Part shown: positions 26,006 through 37,815 of the stretch, in pieces
Position numbering within the stretch: position 1 is the stretch's first letter
Layout of the letters: the number at the start of each line of letters is the position of its first letter
Assembly (NCBI GenBank): GCA_018340375.1
Contig: JAFFJZ010000001.1
Span: 54,242,001-54,306,000 of the forward strand
From: Gonatopus flavifemur
Lineage: Eukaryota > Arthropoda > Insecta > Hymenoptera > Dryinidae
Reading direction: 5' to 3'
DNA: 64,000 nt
The notes under the pieces: generated by a model
Databases searched by the model: none
Told to the model about the DNA's origin: nothing
What the model saw: the letters and a program-made list of their open reading frames with translations, nothing else
Translations under genes and position numbers: made by a program

Positions 26006-26264
26006 TACACAGAGAGAAATAATTACTATCATCAACAATATATTTTCTTGTTCCAAGAAATTCATTTCTCCAAAAATATTTCCTCTTGATTCAAGAAAAT
26101 TTTTCTCAAACCAAGCATAGGTTTCTTGAATTGAGAAAATATTTTCTTGATTGAAGAAAATTTCTCTTGGCTTCACACCATATTAGCTGCATTCAAGAAT
26201 ATATATTCTTAAAAATATTCAAGAATATATTTTCTTGGTATTAGTAATTATTTCTCTCAGTGTA
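26006..26264. mobile_element. Foldback MITE, TACACAGAGAGAAATAATTAC ends
   Basis: TACACAGAGAGAAATAATTA pairs with TAATTATTTCTCTCAGTGTA. The interior is full of repeated AAGAAAAT/ATTTTCTTG units in both orientations, giving a strongly self-complementary 259-bp element. It belongs to the CACTGAGAGAAA end group. Confidence 0.8.
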
Positions 26265-28712
26265 CAAATGTTTCGGCAATGTGAGTTTTAAAAATGTTTC
26301 GAAAACGTAATTGTTGGAATCAGAGATCGCGAAATCACGGAAATGTTTCTAAAACATTCCGAGCACTTACAGTGCTGGCTGGGTGAATTTAGAGAATAAA
26401 TTTTATAATTTTACACGTCTCAAAGCGCGAAATTTATTCACTCAGAAGTTATCTGAAAATAATCTTCAATTGATCACGGAAATCCGATTGCCATGAAATC
26501 TCGTTAGAGTGGAGATAATAAAAGCGAGAAGTCGGTAACCTAATTCTTGCTGGTGATGTCACTTGACCGATGTTCCGATGAGTAATTCATATCCTTATTG
26601 TTGATGGTTCTCAAAAGACTATTGGGTTCAATCATGTTTCGCTGTAGATGTTCGTTATCTCTTCTGCTACTAGATCCGTAATCATGGAAAAACCCCTTTT
26701 TGATTCTGTAGAAGAGCTAGATCATGTCAGTTTTTACTCAAAACACCATATACACGTGCTGTAGGAAAATGTTCTCCAGAAGATTTTTGAAATCCCCCCA
26801 AATAAAGAGACCTGTAAGAAGATTTCAAGGTAGTTTTATGAAGTATGTCTATTAGCAACGTTATTTAATAACCTGATAAAAATAACGTGGATAGTTCCGT
26901 AGCAACTGAAAACAGTTTCTCGAAATAAGATTAACTCGAAGAATGGTTGAAAGAGATAAGATGCTCTTACGAAACAACAACAAAGCTTAAGGCTAAAAAC
27001 GTTGAAAATTACAGTGTGCGAAGCTGTGATATTCGTATCTCTCAGGAGTGTGCTTCTGGCTTGTTCAATTATATCCGAAATGTTTGACTTTCCAGCAGAA
27101 ATGAGAACCTTAGATTTGTGGGTTTAAGGAGACGTTACATTTCATGTCAAATCGAATAATCATGAGGATAAAAATTGAAGAGGGTAAAGAAGTGGCCAAA
27201 ACCGTCGTATAAACCATTCTGAAATGGCAAATAGCTTGCATTGTCACTCACAGATGGAAAACAAGGATTTTCAGGTATTTCTGTTCTCTTCGTTGGCTCT
27301 TGAAGAAGGAGAAAAATGACGAGAACTAGAAAGATAATTTGAAACATTCTTGCTCCCTGTCTCATTTTTAGAATACAGTTTGATCGAGAGTTGAGATGGA
27401 CCGCGCAACCGGATACATGAAACATTCAACAGTTTTTGTACCGATATACGAAGAATAAACCTTAGCAAAGTATCAGAGATACATCAAATGAGAAATCAGT
27501 AGAATAACACATATGTAGTCAGCCATCTAAATTCCAATTCATGTTATTCAAACTGATAATGGAAAACAGTTGAACCGGGATTAAACAGTCTAACTCTGTG
27601 AATTTGTTACTGGTTGTGAATCTATGTGCTAATGTTATTATCTTCAGTATTGTTAGGAGGGACCCACGTGACGTATATATCGAGTAAGACATTTACCATA
27701 CTGCGTGTTACAATGTCCTCTACAATGGGCAATGAGAATTGTATCAATATGAGCGGTCAGTAAACAACTTCCTTAATCCATAATAATCGATCATAATAGT
27801 TGTGCCACGCCTGGCCGCATCAATTGTTTTGATTTTTGGTACTAAATTGTGTGGCCATATTCAATCTAGTACGCATTATTCCGATTGTACAATTCATTTT
27901 ATTAGCGCCAAACTTTGCAAAGAAAATACAGTAGAGCCCCGATAGAGGGAAGCTGCCCTGTCTTTTGTCATTCTCTCAAGAACAGAAGGATGCCGACGAA
28001 GTGAGCGGAAGACGATGCGATTGCCTCAATCGAGATTATACTGTATTAAAATTAGAATATTTCATGGAATAAATTCATCCTCACTTTGGACATTTACATT
28101 TGATTCTCTTCGGGTTCTGAAGGATTTGTCGGATTATCTTGATGATAATTTCAAGTGAATGCGTGGAATCATAATTCCTTGACATTACCCAAGAAAAAAA
28201 TATTCTTCATTTTACTTTGACGAAATAGATAATTTTAGGAAGATATCGGTGTCCCTTTTTACCGTACCAGAGGTTAATAGAACAATTATGAAAAATACAT
28301 TTCCCCCGCTTTCAAGACACGTTGTATTTAATTACCTTCAATTAAAACGAAATTCACAATAAGCACTGGCTGAATGTGCATTTACGAATGCAAAGTAAAA
28401 AGAGCTAATTGAAAATTATTCTCCCGCATATGAAAATGAGTTAAGTCTAATTATATAAGAGAATGAAAGACTGAAATCGGTCAAAGCTTTTTGGTGTTGT
28501 TGAATTCCTCCGGTTCTATGAAGAAGTTTTGATGAAGCAATTATTGAAGACAGCGATGACGATATTCGGTTAATGAAATTCCTTTGTCATGCGAATTCAT
28601 GATTCCAATTGGAATTTATATCGAATTACTGTTATTAGTTGGTCATTGCGAGTGTGATTTATAAACAATAAACATGCCAAATTGACCTGATGACGGCTTT
28701 AGCTTAGTGAGT
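26265..28712. other. Intronic DNA, nothing recognised
   Basis: The short frames on the minus strand near 27147-27468 have a hydrophobic stretch but no supported start or splicing. Confidence 0.45.
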
Positions 28713-28923
28713 TACACTGAGAGAAAAATCAGCTTATTCTGAAGAACAAATATATTATCTTGCACGGAAAAAATTTCAGGACTGAATCGATACAACTGTT
28801 TGTCCTGAAAGAGTTCAAATGTAATTTGAAAAGTAACAGTGCAACTTTTTGACTTGACTCGGTTAAAAAATTGAATTGTGGAAGTTCAAAACGACGTCGT
28901 ACTCTTATAGTCACGTGATGCGG

Positions 28924-29780
28924 GCCCCCGACTGGAAATTTATCCCATGGGCCAGATCAGGCAAACCTTGATCCGGCCTAGATCCTGATAAGGTGACTTT
29001 ATCAGGACCTGACAAGTCATGTCACGCTTCACTATCATAAAGACCTTATCAGGAAAGACTGATTAAGATTTGATGAGGAATTCCATACCAAAACCTCCAA
29101 AATGAATCAAAATTATAATATGAGCGTGAAATACAAGACAAAACCAAGTATAAAAGAGATTCAACTTAGTTGAAATTGACTGGATCAAATCAGTTTCATT
29201 CACATCAAGTAACCGTTCTCCTTTTTTATATACTTTATTTCTTTCTTCGTGTGTTCGGAGGCCTAGTGACTATCTGTTCGTATCAGATAACCGTTTTCCA
29301 GTTCTAAGTACATTTACAAAGATTCAATTATATGTAATGCATTGGATGTTAAAGTATCCGATCAGAACAGTCAACAGCACTGAAAAATAGCTCATTTGGC
29401 ATGAATCGATCTAATTAGAAACATATGCACAGTCGAAATCCGTTTAGAAATATTATCTAGTCCAAGAAAGATTTATTTGATTAAAGAATATTTAATTCAA
29501 AATCAAGACTTTACATTTTTGTATTTTCTCCATTTGACTACGTTTGTCATCTTCAGAAGATGGACTAACAAGGTCCTGATGAGAATACAGCGAGAAAAAC
29601 CTACTTCAAACCTTTAAGATAATTTGAGGGAATCCTGATTAGGACCAAATAAGTTCATCCCTACATGGGTAATCCATACCTAACCCTAATTGGGACCTTA
29701 AAAGTTACAACTCATTTCGGATAACCTTGCTAGGTCCTCATCATATGTTGGGTTAACCCGATGATAATTTCCAGTCGGGC
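28924..29780. mobile_element. Innermost foldback element (GCCCGACTGGAAATT ends), about 857 bp
   Basis: The left end CCCCGACTGGAAATTTATC and right end GATAATTTCCAGTCGGGC are inverted copies. Subterminal parts share TCCTGATAAGG-type motifs in opposite orientation (near 28980-29060 and 29575-29750). It interrupts the arm of the middle element, so it arrived later. The interior has no recognisable gene. Confidence 0.7.
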
Positions 29781-29788
29781 CATTGAAT

Positions 29789-29850
29789 CCAATAGTTTGG
29801 CGCGAGAGAGTGCAGCGCTGCGTCGAACTCTCTCACACCAAACTATTTGG
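29789..29850. repeat. Short near-perfect hairpin within the nest
   Basis: CCAATAGTTTGGCGCGAGAG pairs with the complement of CTCTCACACCAAACTATTTGG through a stem of about 23 base pairs, with a loop of about 15 bases. It lies between the innermost element and the right arm of the middle one. It may be the terminus of another small foldback. Its size is like a microRNA precursor stem, but nothing shows that it is expressed. Confidence 0.6.
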
Positions 29851-30717
29851 TTTAATGACGTGGATCGTGTGACTATAAGAATTCGATGTTGTTTTGAACT
29901 CTGAAGATTCGAATTTTGAACTTGCAAAACCAAAAATAATTGAACTGTTACAGTTATATCAATTTCGAACTCTCACAGTCCTAAAATTTTTCCCGTGTGG
30001 TCTGAGAACATAAATTTTTTTCTCATGCAAAGAAGATACGTATTTGGGGTGAAAAATGTTCTCCATATCATGCTGTATAGCTTCAAACTCAGGGAATGTT
30101 TTCGTCGTTTAAAGAAACTTCCCTCGACTCAAGAAAATATTGGATTTAACTCGGTCAATCCGATATTTCCTTAGTTTAAGATTTTTCTTCTCTCAGTGTA
30201 CTTGGACATGATGTGGTATGTTTATGATATCAGACTACCCGTGATTTATAAACAAGAAGATTTCAATAATCAAAATAACGGACCACCGATTCTATGAATT
30301 GAATGACCTTAGGGGAAATCAGTCATTCAAGCTTGGGAGCTTGTTATTCAATATTCTATAATCCATAGCATTCCAAACGTTAAGCACACAGAGAAGAATG
30401 GAAGTCGAAAATACAATATTTATCATAAAAATCTCAGGCTTTTTCTTGGACTTTTTGGTTAACCAGAAACGGCAAGATTCAGAGAATGGATTTTTACTCC
30501 GGAGTGTGAAAGATTAAGACTACGAAATGAGAAGTCATGAATCCGCACCGTAAAAGTAAAACTTACTTTCGACCTGGATATCAGATCATTTCAACCCTCA
30601 GTTACCCCACGTATTTTCGCGTTTTTTCGTTCATCTTACGTTGTGGGTTGCAGTCAACTAAATGAAGCCTTTTCAATTATCAGAAATGTCCTATGATTCC
30701 TAAACTTGATCCTTATT

Positions 30718-31079
30718 AGGGCTTCGCACGAGAATCTCGTCTCAGATTGAAGAATGATTTATATTTACTGTTCGAAACATTTGAGACATAAAAATTCTGA
30801 ACGGAATCAAGTTTCTATCTAAGGTGTAACAAAATCACATGTAATTCCGATTTCATCGAAGAGGATAACCAAGATGACCTCTCAGTCTCGGAACTGGTCT
30901 CGTTGCATATTTCGATGTATATTTCTGCTGATTTTGTTTGAATGATCAAGGTTCCATCCCATTCCTTTGATTCCATTTATACTCTCAAATTATCTCGATC
31001 ATCTTGGCATTACAAGAGATTGGAATACTCATTGGTAACTATTTTATCTTTCTTTGACGCGAGTCTCTTGCGAAGCCCT
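30718..31079. mobile_element. AGGGCTTCGCA element, copy 1 (362 bp)
   Basis: The inverted ends are AGGGCTTCGCACGAGA and TCTCTTGCGAAGCCCT. The body aligns end to end in reverse orientation with 56328-56701, most bases matching. CCTTATT occurs just left of it and again shortly right of it, but not in contact, so a target duplication is unproved. Non-autonomous DNA element. Confidence 0.85.
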
Positions 31080-31183
31080 GAATTCCTTATTCTTGTTCCA
31101 AATCGTACTTCTTCATTCCTAAGAACAACAGGTTGGATTCCAGAAATGCTTTGTTCACTTCAGACCCCCGTGGGATAACTGAG

Positions 31184-31345
31184 GTTTAAGATGCAGCGAA
31201 AACTAACCCTATTTCAACTGCAAGTAAGACAAATGCCGACACAATGGAAAAGACTGGGTTTCAGTCAAGTTTTCAAATAAGATGCAGCCACACAGTGCGG
31301 TAGAATTCAGAATACTGAATAGCCAAATTTTATACTGCGCATTTT
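31184..31345. repeat. Dispersed repeat C, copy 2
   Basis: AAGATGCAGCGAAAACTAAC CC, GCCGACACAATGGAAAAGAC and AAGATGCAGCCACACAG match copy 1. It lies about 100 bases right of the AGGGCTTCGCA element. Confidence 0.6.
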
Positions 31346-32702
31346 ATGGAATTGATTGCTCATCCTTCCTAGATTTCAATCCCACCTGTCCCTTTTTGTA
31401 CAGTATTTTTAATCTTCCGTATGTTCATATGAAAATTCATGTTCTCAACCTCAATGCTTCTGGTTCATTCGAAGACTGAAACAGTCTCAGATTTTTATAT
31501 GCAAGATGATTAGAAAACAAACATGCAGAGATTTTGTGAAATCACTTTGAAGATTCCCTCACGAAATCTCAATCAGGTGTTCACGGAAGATGAGAAATTC
31601 CACGAACTTTTCCAAATAAAATTTCCGGTTATCAATATCAATCGATCATTCAAATGTTATGTCCATTACATGATTTATGCATAAGAAGAATATCAAAGAT
31701 CACTCGAATTGATGGGAGAACGCTCCAGAAAATTCTTCAAATCAAAATAAATAATCAATTCAACGGAATGGAAATATATGAAAAAGAGTGATGGATAAAA
31801 AATCCCAGTACGTACGGAGGAGAATGAATATTTAAAATCAATTGGAAAATAATCATGCGGTGGATGGATACTTCGATGCACCGGGTGTCACAATGGAACA
31901 AAAGTAGGACACCGACAAAAAAGTTCAACTGTTCGTAATCGCACTATATTGACGAAGTTCCATCGTACAGTTGTTCATCAATGTTTTGTAATCAATGATT
32001 TCTGACATAACAGCAATGTGATTCACATTATTTGGACGATACTGAGATGCATGTTTTACATTCAACGCGAAAATGTTTTTTGCCGAGATGTGATAATCAA
32101 AGGGAAATTTATTGTTGTGGGTCTACAATTGAATTCTTCGAATACCAAATTGGGTGCCAGTCTCATGAACGTTGCTTTTGAATTATCGATTGATCCACGA
32201 AAAGTTTCAGTAAAATTTAAGGACCGTGCATCAGGTGCATTTCAACACATATTCGTATGCATAACTACGTGTCTATGGGAATTATTGAGAATATTGATAT
32301 GAAGAACCAGAGGAATTGCAGAGTGCTCGTTTGGAATTCTCTTTATGGTAAGCAGAAATGTGTCAGTATTTATATCATATGATGAGGCAATCTGCCTTCC
32401 CTTCATTCTTCTCCCGTTTCTTTTGGATCATCATTCCTCGTTCTCTGTTGCCAACGAGACTAATGATTGCCGAGACACGTGAGTCACCAAACTCTACCTT
32501 TTTGATAATTAGATCTGTCTCAATTAACTGTGACACGCGATGTGTATCTTTCGTTTCTGCGCGTACACACTTTTATTTCCGGAGATCACCCAATCTTTTG
32601 CCATGTTTTTACATCAGCACCTCTATTCAATCTTTGAGATTCATTTTCAAATTTTCACTGCTACTGAAAAATCACACTGGAGAGAATAATCAATTAATCC
32701 AA

Positions 32703-32936
32703 TCACATTTTTTCCATATGATCACCAAAATCCATGAAGCTGAAACTAGCAGCCGTGGAGCTAGCAACCAGTTCTATTAACTTTCGATTAAACGTTGTTG
32801 AAGCTTTGTTCATACCAGGAATCGATTGAGGAGCATCCCATTGAACGTTTCCAATCTTTAAATCTTCAATAAACATTTTATGTGGAAAATTGAACCAATC
32901 GGTTTCTAGCTTTACGGCTGGCATTTTCAGCTCCAT
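32703..32936 (-). other. Unrecognised coding-like fragment
   Basis: A 77-codon frame starts at ATG 32936 (MELKMPAVKLETDWFNFPHK) and has a protein-like composition: few Ile/Lys/Asn runs, and segments such as GNVQWDAPQSIPGMNKAS. It is isolated, and nothing recognisable lies on either side in frame. It could be a fragment of a retroelement or a pseudogene. Confidence 0.2.
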
Positions 32937-33174
32937 CTAAAATTCTGGTAACTTCTCAGTGTTTCTCTTCGTGTGAATCGCTGCCTGAATCATCGAAGAA
33001 TTTTTCGGTGAGTTTGCTGATGTTTTATAAAGTTCAATTAAAAAGTCTGGATGGAAGAGTTCTGTGGAGTTGTGTGAGTAGACTCCAAATTGAAATTGGA
33101 TCATGAACAAAAGTTATACAAATTCCACTTAGCTGGAGCAGCAAAATCACATTTCGTTGTGTCCTGTGAGGTGA

Positions 33175-33412
33175 TACACGGAAAAAATGGAGAAATTTAC
33201 CTTGTAGGATGACAATGCGTCGCTTTGAGTCTTTAAATGGAAATTTTACAAAATGTATTGTCAAATAGTTCACATCATAAGAGAAGAATCTATTTTTGTC
33301 TTATAATGTTAATTATCTGACAATATATTTTGTAAAAATTTCCATTTAAAGACTCGAAGCGACGCGTGGTCATCTTACAACATAAATGCCTTCATGTTCT
33401 TTTTTCCGTGTA
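33175..33412. mobile_element. Foldback MITE with TACACGGAAAAAA ends
   Basis: TACACGGAAAAAATGGAG at the left is mirrored by TTTTTTCCGTGTA at the right. Inside, AAATGGAAATTTTACAAAAT pairs with ATTTTGTAAAAATTTCCATT and TTGTCAAATA with its complement. It is about 238 bp with no coding content. It sits 15 bases from the next palindrome (33428). Confidence 0.8.
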
Positions 33413-33427
33413 AATGATCACTACCTC

Positions 33428-33777
33428 AGGCTGCTGTCCCATGGTACAAAAATTAAATACGGAACGGAACGGGCGGAATGAGCGGCACCAATCAAAGTCA
33501 TTCCGCTGTTTTCTTTTCTGTACTGTCCCATGGACGGAGAAAGTAGCGGAAAGCGGATCGCGGTACCAATACTTTTCAAGTATGCCTAGTTTTATCTGGT
33601 TTTATCCAACAGTCACTAAAAATTCTGGAAATCTATTGGTACCGCGATCCGCTTTCCGCTACTCTTTCCGTTCATGGGCCAGTAGGGAAGAGAAAACAGC
33701 GGAATGACTTTGATTGGTGCCACTCATTCCGCACGTTCCGTTTCGTTGTTAATTCTTATTCCATGGGACGGCAGCCT
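33428..33777. mobile_element. GC-rich 350-bp palindromic element
   Basis: AGGCTGCTGTCCCATGG at the left pairs with CCATGGGACGGCAGCCT at the right. The arms keep matching inward through GGAACGG, CATTCCGCTGTTTTCT, GTAGCGGAAAGCGGATCG and CGGTACCAATA to a central spacer of about 60 bases. The arms are much richer in G+C than the surrounding intron. It is a non-autonomous foldback of unknown superfamily; target duplications are not clear. Confidence 0.8.
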
Positions 33778-34112
33778 TAGCTATAATTGCGAATTATCTG
33801 CGAACGCATCTGGATTTCAAGAACGTATATGAGATATAAAACAAATTCAACGAGATAAAGTGCACTGTAAGAAGTGTGGCTCAAATTGGCTGTGTCTCAA
33901 TTGGAAAATTGACCGAAAATCAGCCTTTTTCATTGGGTCGACGATTTCTTTGTGCTCACTTTACACTCAAAAATGGTTTATTTTGGCTACGTCTTAAACT
34001 CGGTCATGATACAATCTGAATTGAGAACTATGTTCTTGAAGTTTGAATCGTTTATGGAAACTAACCGAAATTTTAAACTCACAAAACCTGATGAACAATT
34101 ATTATTTTTTAC

Positions 34113-34242
34113 TCCGAATTAACTCCTTGGAACTGCAAACATTGTTTGAAGGATGTACTGCAAGGTTTATGGTCTCCAACAGCTGAATATTGTGTTGTTC
34201 GAGCGCTTATTCGTTTCAATAAACGATCCAAACTCCAGCAAC
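34113..34242. repeat. Dispersed repeat D, copy 2
   Basis: CCGAATTAACTCCTTGGAAC TG, ATGTACTGCAAG, CAACAGCTGAATATTGTG and TTTCAATAAACGATCCAAAC match copy 1. Its apparent 86-codon frame is a by-product. Confidence 0.6.
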
Positions 34243-34290
34243 ATTTGAAAACCTTCTTTCAACAGTGTAGTTCAATTTTTTCACAATACC

Positions 34291-34508
34291 TACACGGGGA
34301 GAAATTTGTAGTGAAATTTACTATGTTATTATTGTTCCCGAGGAACAGACTGAATTATACCGGATTTTACTATGAAGGGCATATTTTTACTATGGTACAA
34401 CAATAGAATGCTGATCATATTCACTATGTTTTATGGGGGAACCCGTCATAGTTCAGTCTGTTAACAATAATAACATAGTAAATTTAACTACAAATTTCTC
34501 TCCGTGTA
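34291..34508. mobile_element. Foldback MITE, TACACGGGGAGAAATTTGTAG ends
   Basis: The left end TACACGGGGAGAAATTTGTA and right end TACAAATTTCTCTCCGTGTA are near-perfect inverted copies. The match continues through TTTACTATGTTATTATTGTT and AGACTGAA. The length is about 218 bp. It starts within 50 bases of a dispersed repeat copy (34113-34242). Confidence 0.82.
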
Positions 34509-35026
34509 CAAACTCACTATTTGTCATAGCGATTTCATGGGAACGTTTCAGATTTTCTGATTTTTAGAAGTTTTCAAGTCAATCCATTCCCAATGTGATG
34601 GTGTGTCTCGGTTCAATATAACCATGGTTCAATTATTTTACGTGATAGTACATAATCATATACCGTGCTATGCGGTATAACTTGTGGCTGTTGAATAATT
34701 TGACCGATAGTGGTGCGAGTATGCTTGGATGACGATCTCAACGTCTTGGAAAGTTTGGCGTTAATAAAGGACGGTTTGATCGTTTCAACATGAATGGCCA
34801 ATACTGTAATCAGCTTTGCCATGGATGGTGAAGTTCAATTGACGGTGTGATCGTGTCAGCGAATGTGCACGATTGTGTGTTCGATTCAATAGTGAGAGAG
34901 TAAATTGAGTTGGTAGAATAATTGGTTTGCACTTGAACGTATATACTTTATGACGTTCATATAAGATAGCACCATTTTCACGCTTATGATGAAAGATCGT
35001 CGTTAAATGGGGTTGGATTTGTGAAG

Positions 35027-35192
35027 CAGGGATGGGCAGCCTCGACTACTTTTTGTACTTGAACTACTTTTTTCTGTCGAGTACTTTTTATTTTCATGAA
35101 ATAGAGGTTTTCAACGTCAAATTCTACAATACCGTACAAATAAAAAAGGTACCTTATCAAATACAAAAAGGAGTCGAGGATGTTCATCCCTG
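35027..35192. mobile_element. hAT-type MITE with 8-bp target duplication
   Basis: The ends CAGGGATGGGCA and TGTTCATCCCTG resemble hAT-superfamily termini. The flanks TTGTGAAG (35019-35026) and TTGTAAAG (35193-35200) differ by one base and have the 8-bp length typical of hAT insertions. The arms continue with CTCGACTACTTTTTGTA against TACAAAAAGGAGTCGAG. It is 166 bp and has no transposase. Confidence 0.85.
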
Positions 35193-35345
35193 TTGTAAAG
35201 TTTGAATCAAATAAATCTGAATTGGAACAATGATTCGAATCGTGGGACGAATTGATTTGTAGATTATTGCAAGCTGAATGTATGGGAAGGTCGGGTGGTT
35301 TTGTACGTTTCAGCACTTCAAACATCGATAATTAGACTTATGAAT

Positions 35346-35512
35346 ACCCTGAGAGCTGAATTTTTGCTGGCATAAATGAAAAAGTAATTGTCTGAAATAT
35401 GAAGAATTTAGCTGTGGTAAATCACATTCATTTGGTTCAACTGATTTTTTATGTCTCGTAACTGAATTCTCTGGCTGTCTAATATTCAACTAAACCTTCT
35501 TTCTCAATGTAT
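35346..35512. mobile_element. MITE (copy 2, reverse orientation of the 2560-2749 element)
   Basis: The right part ATTCTCTGGCTGTCTAATATTCAACTAAACC matches the complement of the start of copy 1. GAATTTAGCTGTG matches its middle. The right end TTCTTTCTCAATGTA is a worn CTCAGTGTA. The left end near 35346 (CCCTGAGAGCTGAA) is approximate. Confidence 0.6.
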
Positions 35513-36776
35513 TTTTACACAAACTGCATCCTAAAAGAAATTCGAATATTAATACAAATACTTCTAAGGCTCTATAGTTCGGACCCGAAATTCACATGTC
35601 GTCTTTAGATTGGTAGTTTGTATACTTAGCCGACACTGTACCCTTGTCCCATACTACCTGAATTTTTCATACGCTGCAATAAAAATGAATGTAAAGAATT
35701 TATAGTTGAAATCACCTGGAATATGGTTTCAATTATGAGAAAAACGAAAGGAAATGATCTAAATCTAGTTGTAATGGATAAGACAGTATAGTTTAGGTCG
35801 AAATCCACTATATACCGTACAGTTACTTGAACCAGATTTTTCTCTCAGCGTAATCATACTGTACGTAACGCTGTATGAATAGCACTACTCATTCATGCGC
35901 CGCACAGTACAGGAGAACTGCATCAGACAAATTGCTTCCTCGAGTCTATTTGTATCGACAAACATCTGCGAATAGGTGTGGTCCTGTACTTTCACAAACT
36001 CCCAAATATGTGTCACATATTCGCCGTCCACAGTTTTTCAAAATCATTTGAGTCTCCTATTTTTGAATTTAAAAATACTAGCTCATTGAAATTTATGGCA
36101 AAGGAAGGAGAGAGAGAGAGATATAAATATATATATAGACAGACCATAGCTTGTACCCTGACATATCCTGAAATTAATTACTTCCTTTTTTTTTGGTAAT
36201 GCAGCGAATATTCGTTTTTTCCAGCGAGTTGAAAATCTAATGCTCTGGTGACGAAACATCCTGATACCACTGGTACACCAATTACAAAGTTCAGATTATT
36301 ATGTATTCTGTTACGACGTTTGAACGTGTAATGAATATTAAGTATTCATATACGGGTGTATACGATCATTACTTTAATGAAAGAAGATCATTATCAGATA
36401 TAATATTGCGTTCACAGGATTTTGCGCATGGTGAAGTTGATATATGCTGTGGATAGGGGCTTCGAATTCTCATTGAATCTTGATGTTTTTGGGAAAGAAA
36501 AAATTCAAATCAATACACGGTAAATATTTTTCATATAAGCTTGAGATATCTCATGCGATAACTTCATATACTGAGATGCATTAATCTTGAAAGATTTGAG
36601 ATGTGTGTGGGATATCCAGGACTCACCCAAAAGATATCTCGAGACACAAATTGATTACTGGAATATTTTTTCAACCACAAGAACGAACTGGAGATATTGC
36701 ATATTCGGAGTAGAATGTTTTTGTTATCAGAATTCAAGTACGCATCGTGAATGATATGCTGAAAGAATTACCTTGT

Positions 36777-36970
36777 GAAAATTACCGTGAAGTTCGAGTA
36801 CTCGAAGGACAAGTAAAAATACTCAAAAAATTACTGTGCAGCCTGTAGAAATAAGTGAGTTCTTGAACAGGTGAAAGTGGTATTTTCGATAAGTTTTACA
36901 AAATGCACAGTAATATTTTTGAACATTCTCACTTGTCCCTCGATCACTGGAATTGCACGGTAATTTTTCA
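36777..36970. repeat. Nested short inverted repeats around ATTACCGTG / CACGGTAAT
   Basis: AAAATTACCGTGAAGT pairs with TTGCACGGTAATTTTT. Inside, AAAAAATTACTGTGCA pairs with TGCACAGTAATATTTTT. The arms carry TCGAGTACTCGA. It is a worn foldback about 194 bp long. Confidence 0.5.
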
Positions 36971-37571
36971 AATAAAATTGTCCGTGTACTGAACTCCACA
37001 ATTTGCTGTATGATTTCTGGATATTGAGGAATGAAATAATGAGAATTGCTCAAGTTTGAGCGTTATTACTCTCAGAATCTCGTCTGAATCACTAAACATT
37101 GATGAATGAGAGATTTCATGCTTATTTATCTGAAATTCACATTTGCTCAGAATCTCATTTTCTTTTCCCAATACTCTAAAGCCCTCGGATACCAAGGTTC
37201 AGAATATGGAGCGTTCTATTAAGTTTTGAGAATTCAATTTCAACTTCAATGTGTTCCAGAATCGATATGAACCTCTTGCGGAGGTCAAGAGAGAATTCAT
37301 TCCTAGTTTGTTTCATCAGGGATGAAATTTCACTTTGTATTTCATCATCCCTTTTGATGAGTTCGTGCATTAGATTGAATGCATTGGTTATTCTAACGTA
37401 CGGCAGGGTGAAAATTACTCTGTGTTTCATAACGTTGATTGACAGAATAATATTATTTTACAAATCGTTTGTTATATCTCCAGCGGTGATAAAAAATAAA
37501 AAGAAGTCACGTCTGACTATGTTCAACTTATTCCACTGATTTCTGAACAAATATGTTCCCTCATTTCTGCG

Positions 37572-37815
37572 GTATACTGAAAAAAGTGAACTGTAACCAT
37601 TACCATGCGAAAATGGTAGTCGAATGACAGAATATCTGAGTTGATGATGGCAACTACATTATTTGATATCCATCTTCATGTAAATGGTCACTATTCCCAT
37701 GTGCATGAACATTGCTACGATTCTCCATAGTATCCGAGACCAAATTCGCGAAGCTGTCCCCCAATTACTATTTGTACATGATGATTGATCATTACATTCC
37801 ACTTCTCTCAGTGTA
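37572..37815. mobile_element. MITE, TATACTGAAAAAAGTGAA / CCACTTCTCTCAGTGTA ends
   Basis: The imperfect inverted ends place it in the CACTGAGAGAAA group. There is limited pairing inside (for example AAATGGTAGT and AAATGGTCACTATT). It is about 244 bp, directly upstream of the mariner-bearing segment. There is no gene. Confidence 0.5.

Larger units (their letters stand above)
28762..29998. mobile_element. Middle foldback element of the nest (CACGGAAAAAA ends)
   Basis: The left end GCACGGAAAAAATTTCAGGA pairs with the right end CCTAAAATTTTTCCCGTGT. Further inside, GTTCAAAACGACGTCG... (28877-28917) pairs with ...CGATGTTGTTTTGAAC (29865-29900), including the TATAGTCACGTGAT / ATCGTGTGACTATA match. 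The two arms are split by the innermost element. Without that insertion the palindrome would be about 380 bp. It is non-autonomous. Confidence 0.75.
28713..30200. mobile_element. Outer foldback element of a three-level nest
   Basis: The left end reads TACACTGAGAGAAAAATC and the right end is its complement, TTTTTCTTCTCTCAGTGTA. Internal similarity between the two flanking segments is weak beyond about 20 bases. The middle element (28762-29998) sits between them. The terminal motif recurs at other foldbacks in this window. No transposase is present, so it is classed as a non-autonomous DNA element. Confidence 0.55.
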
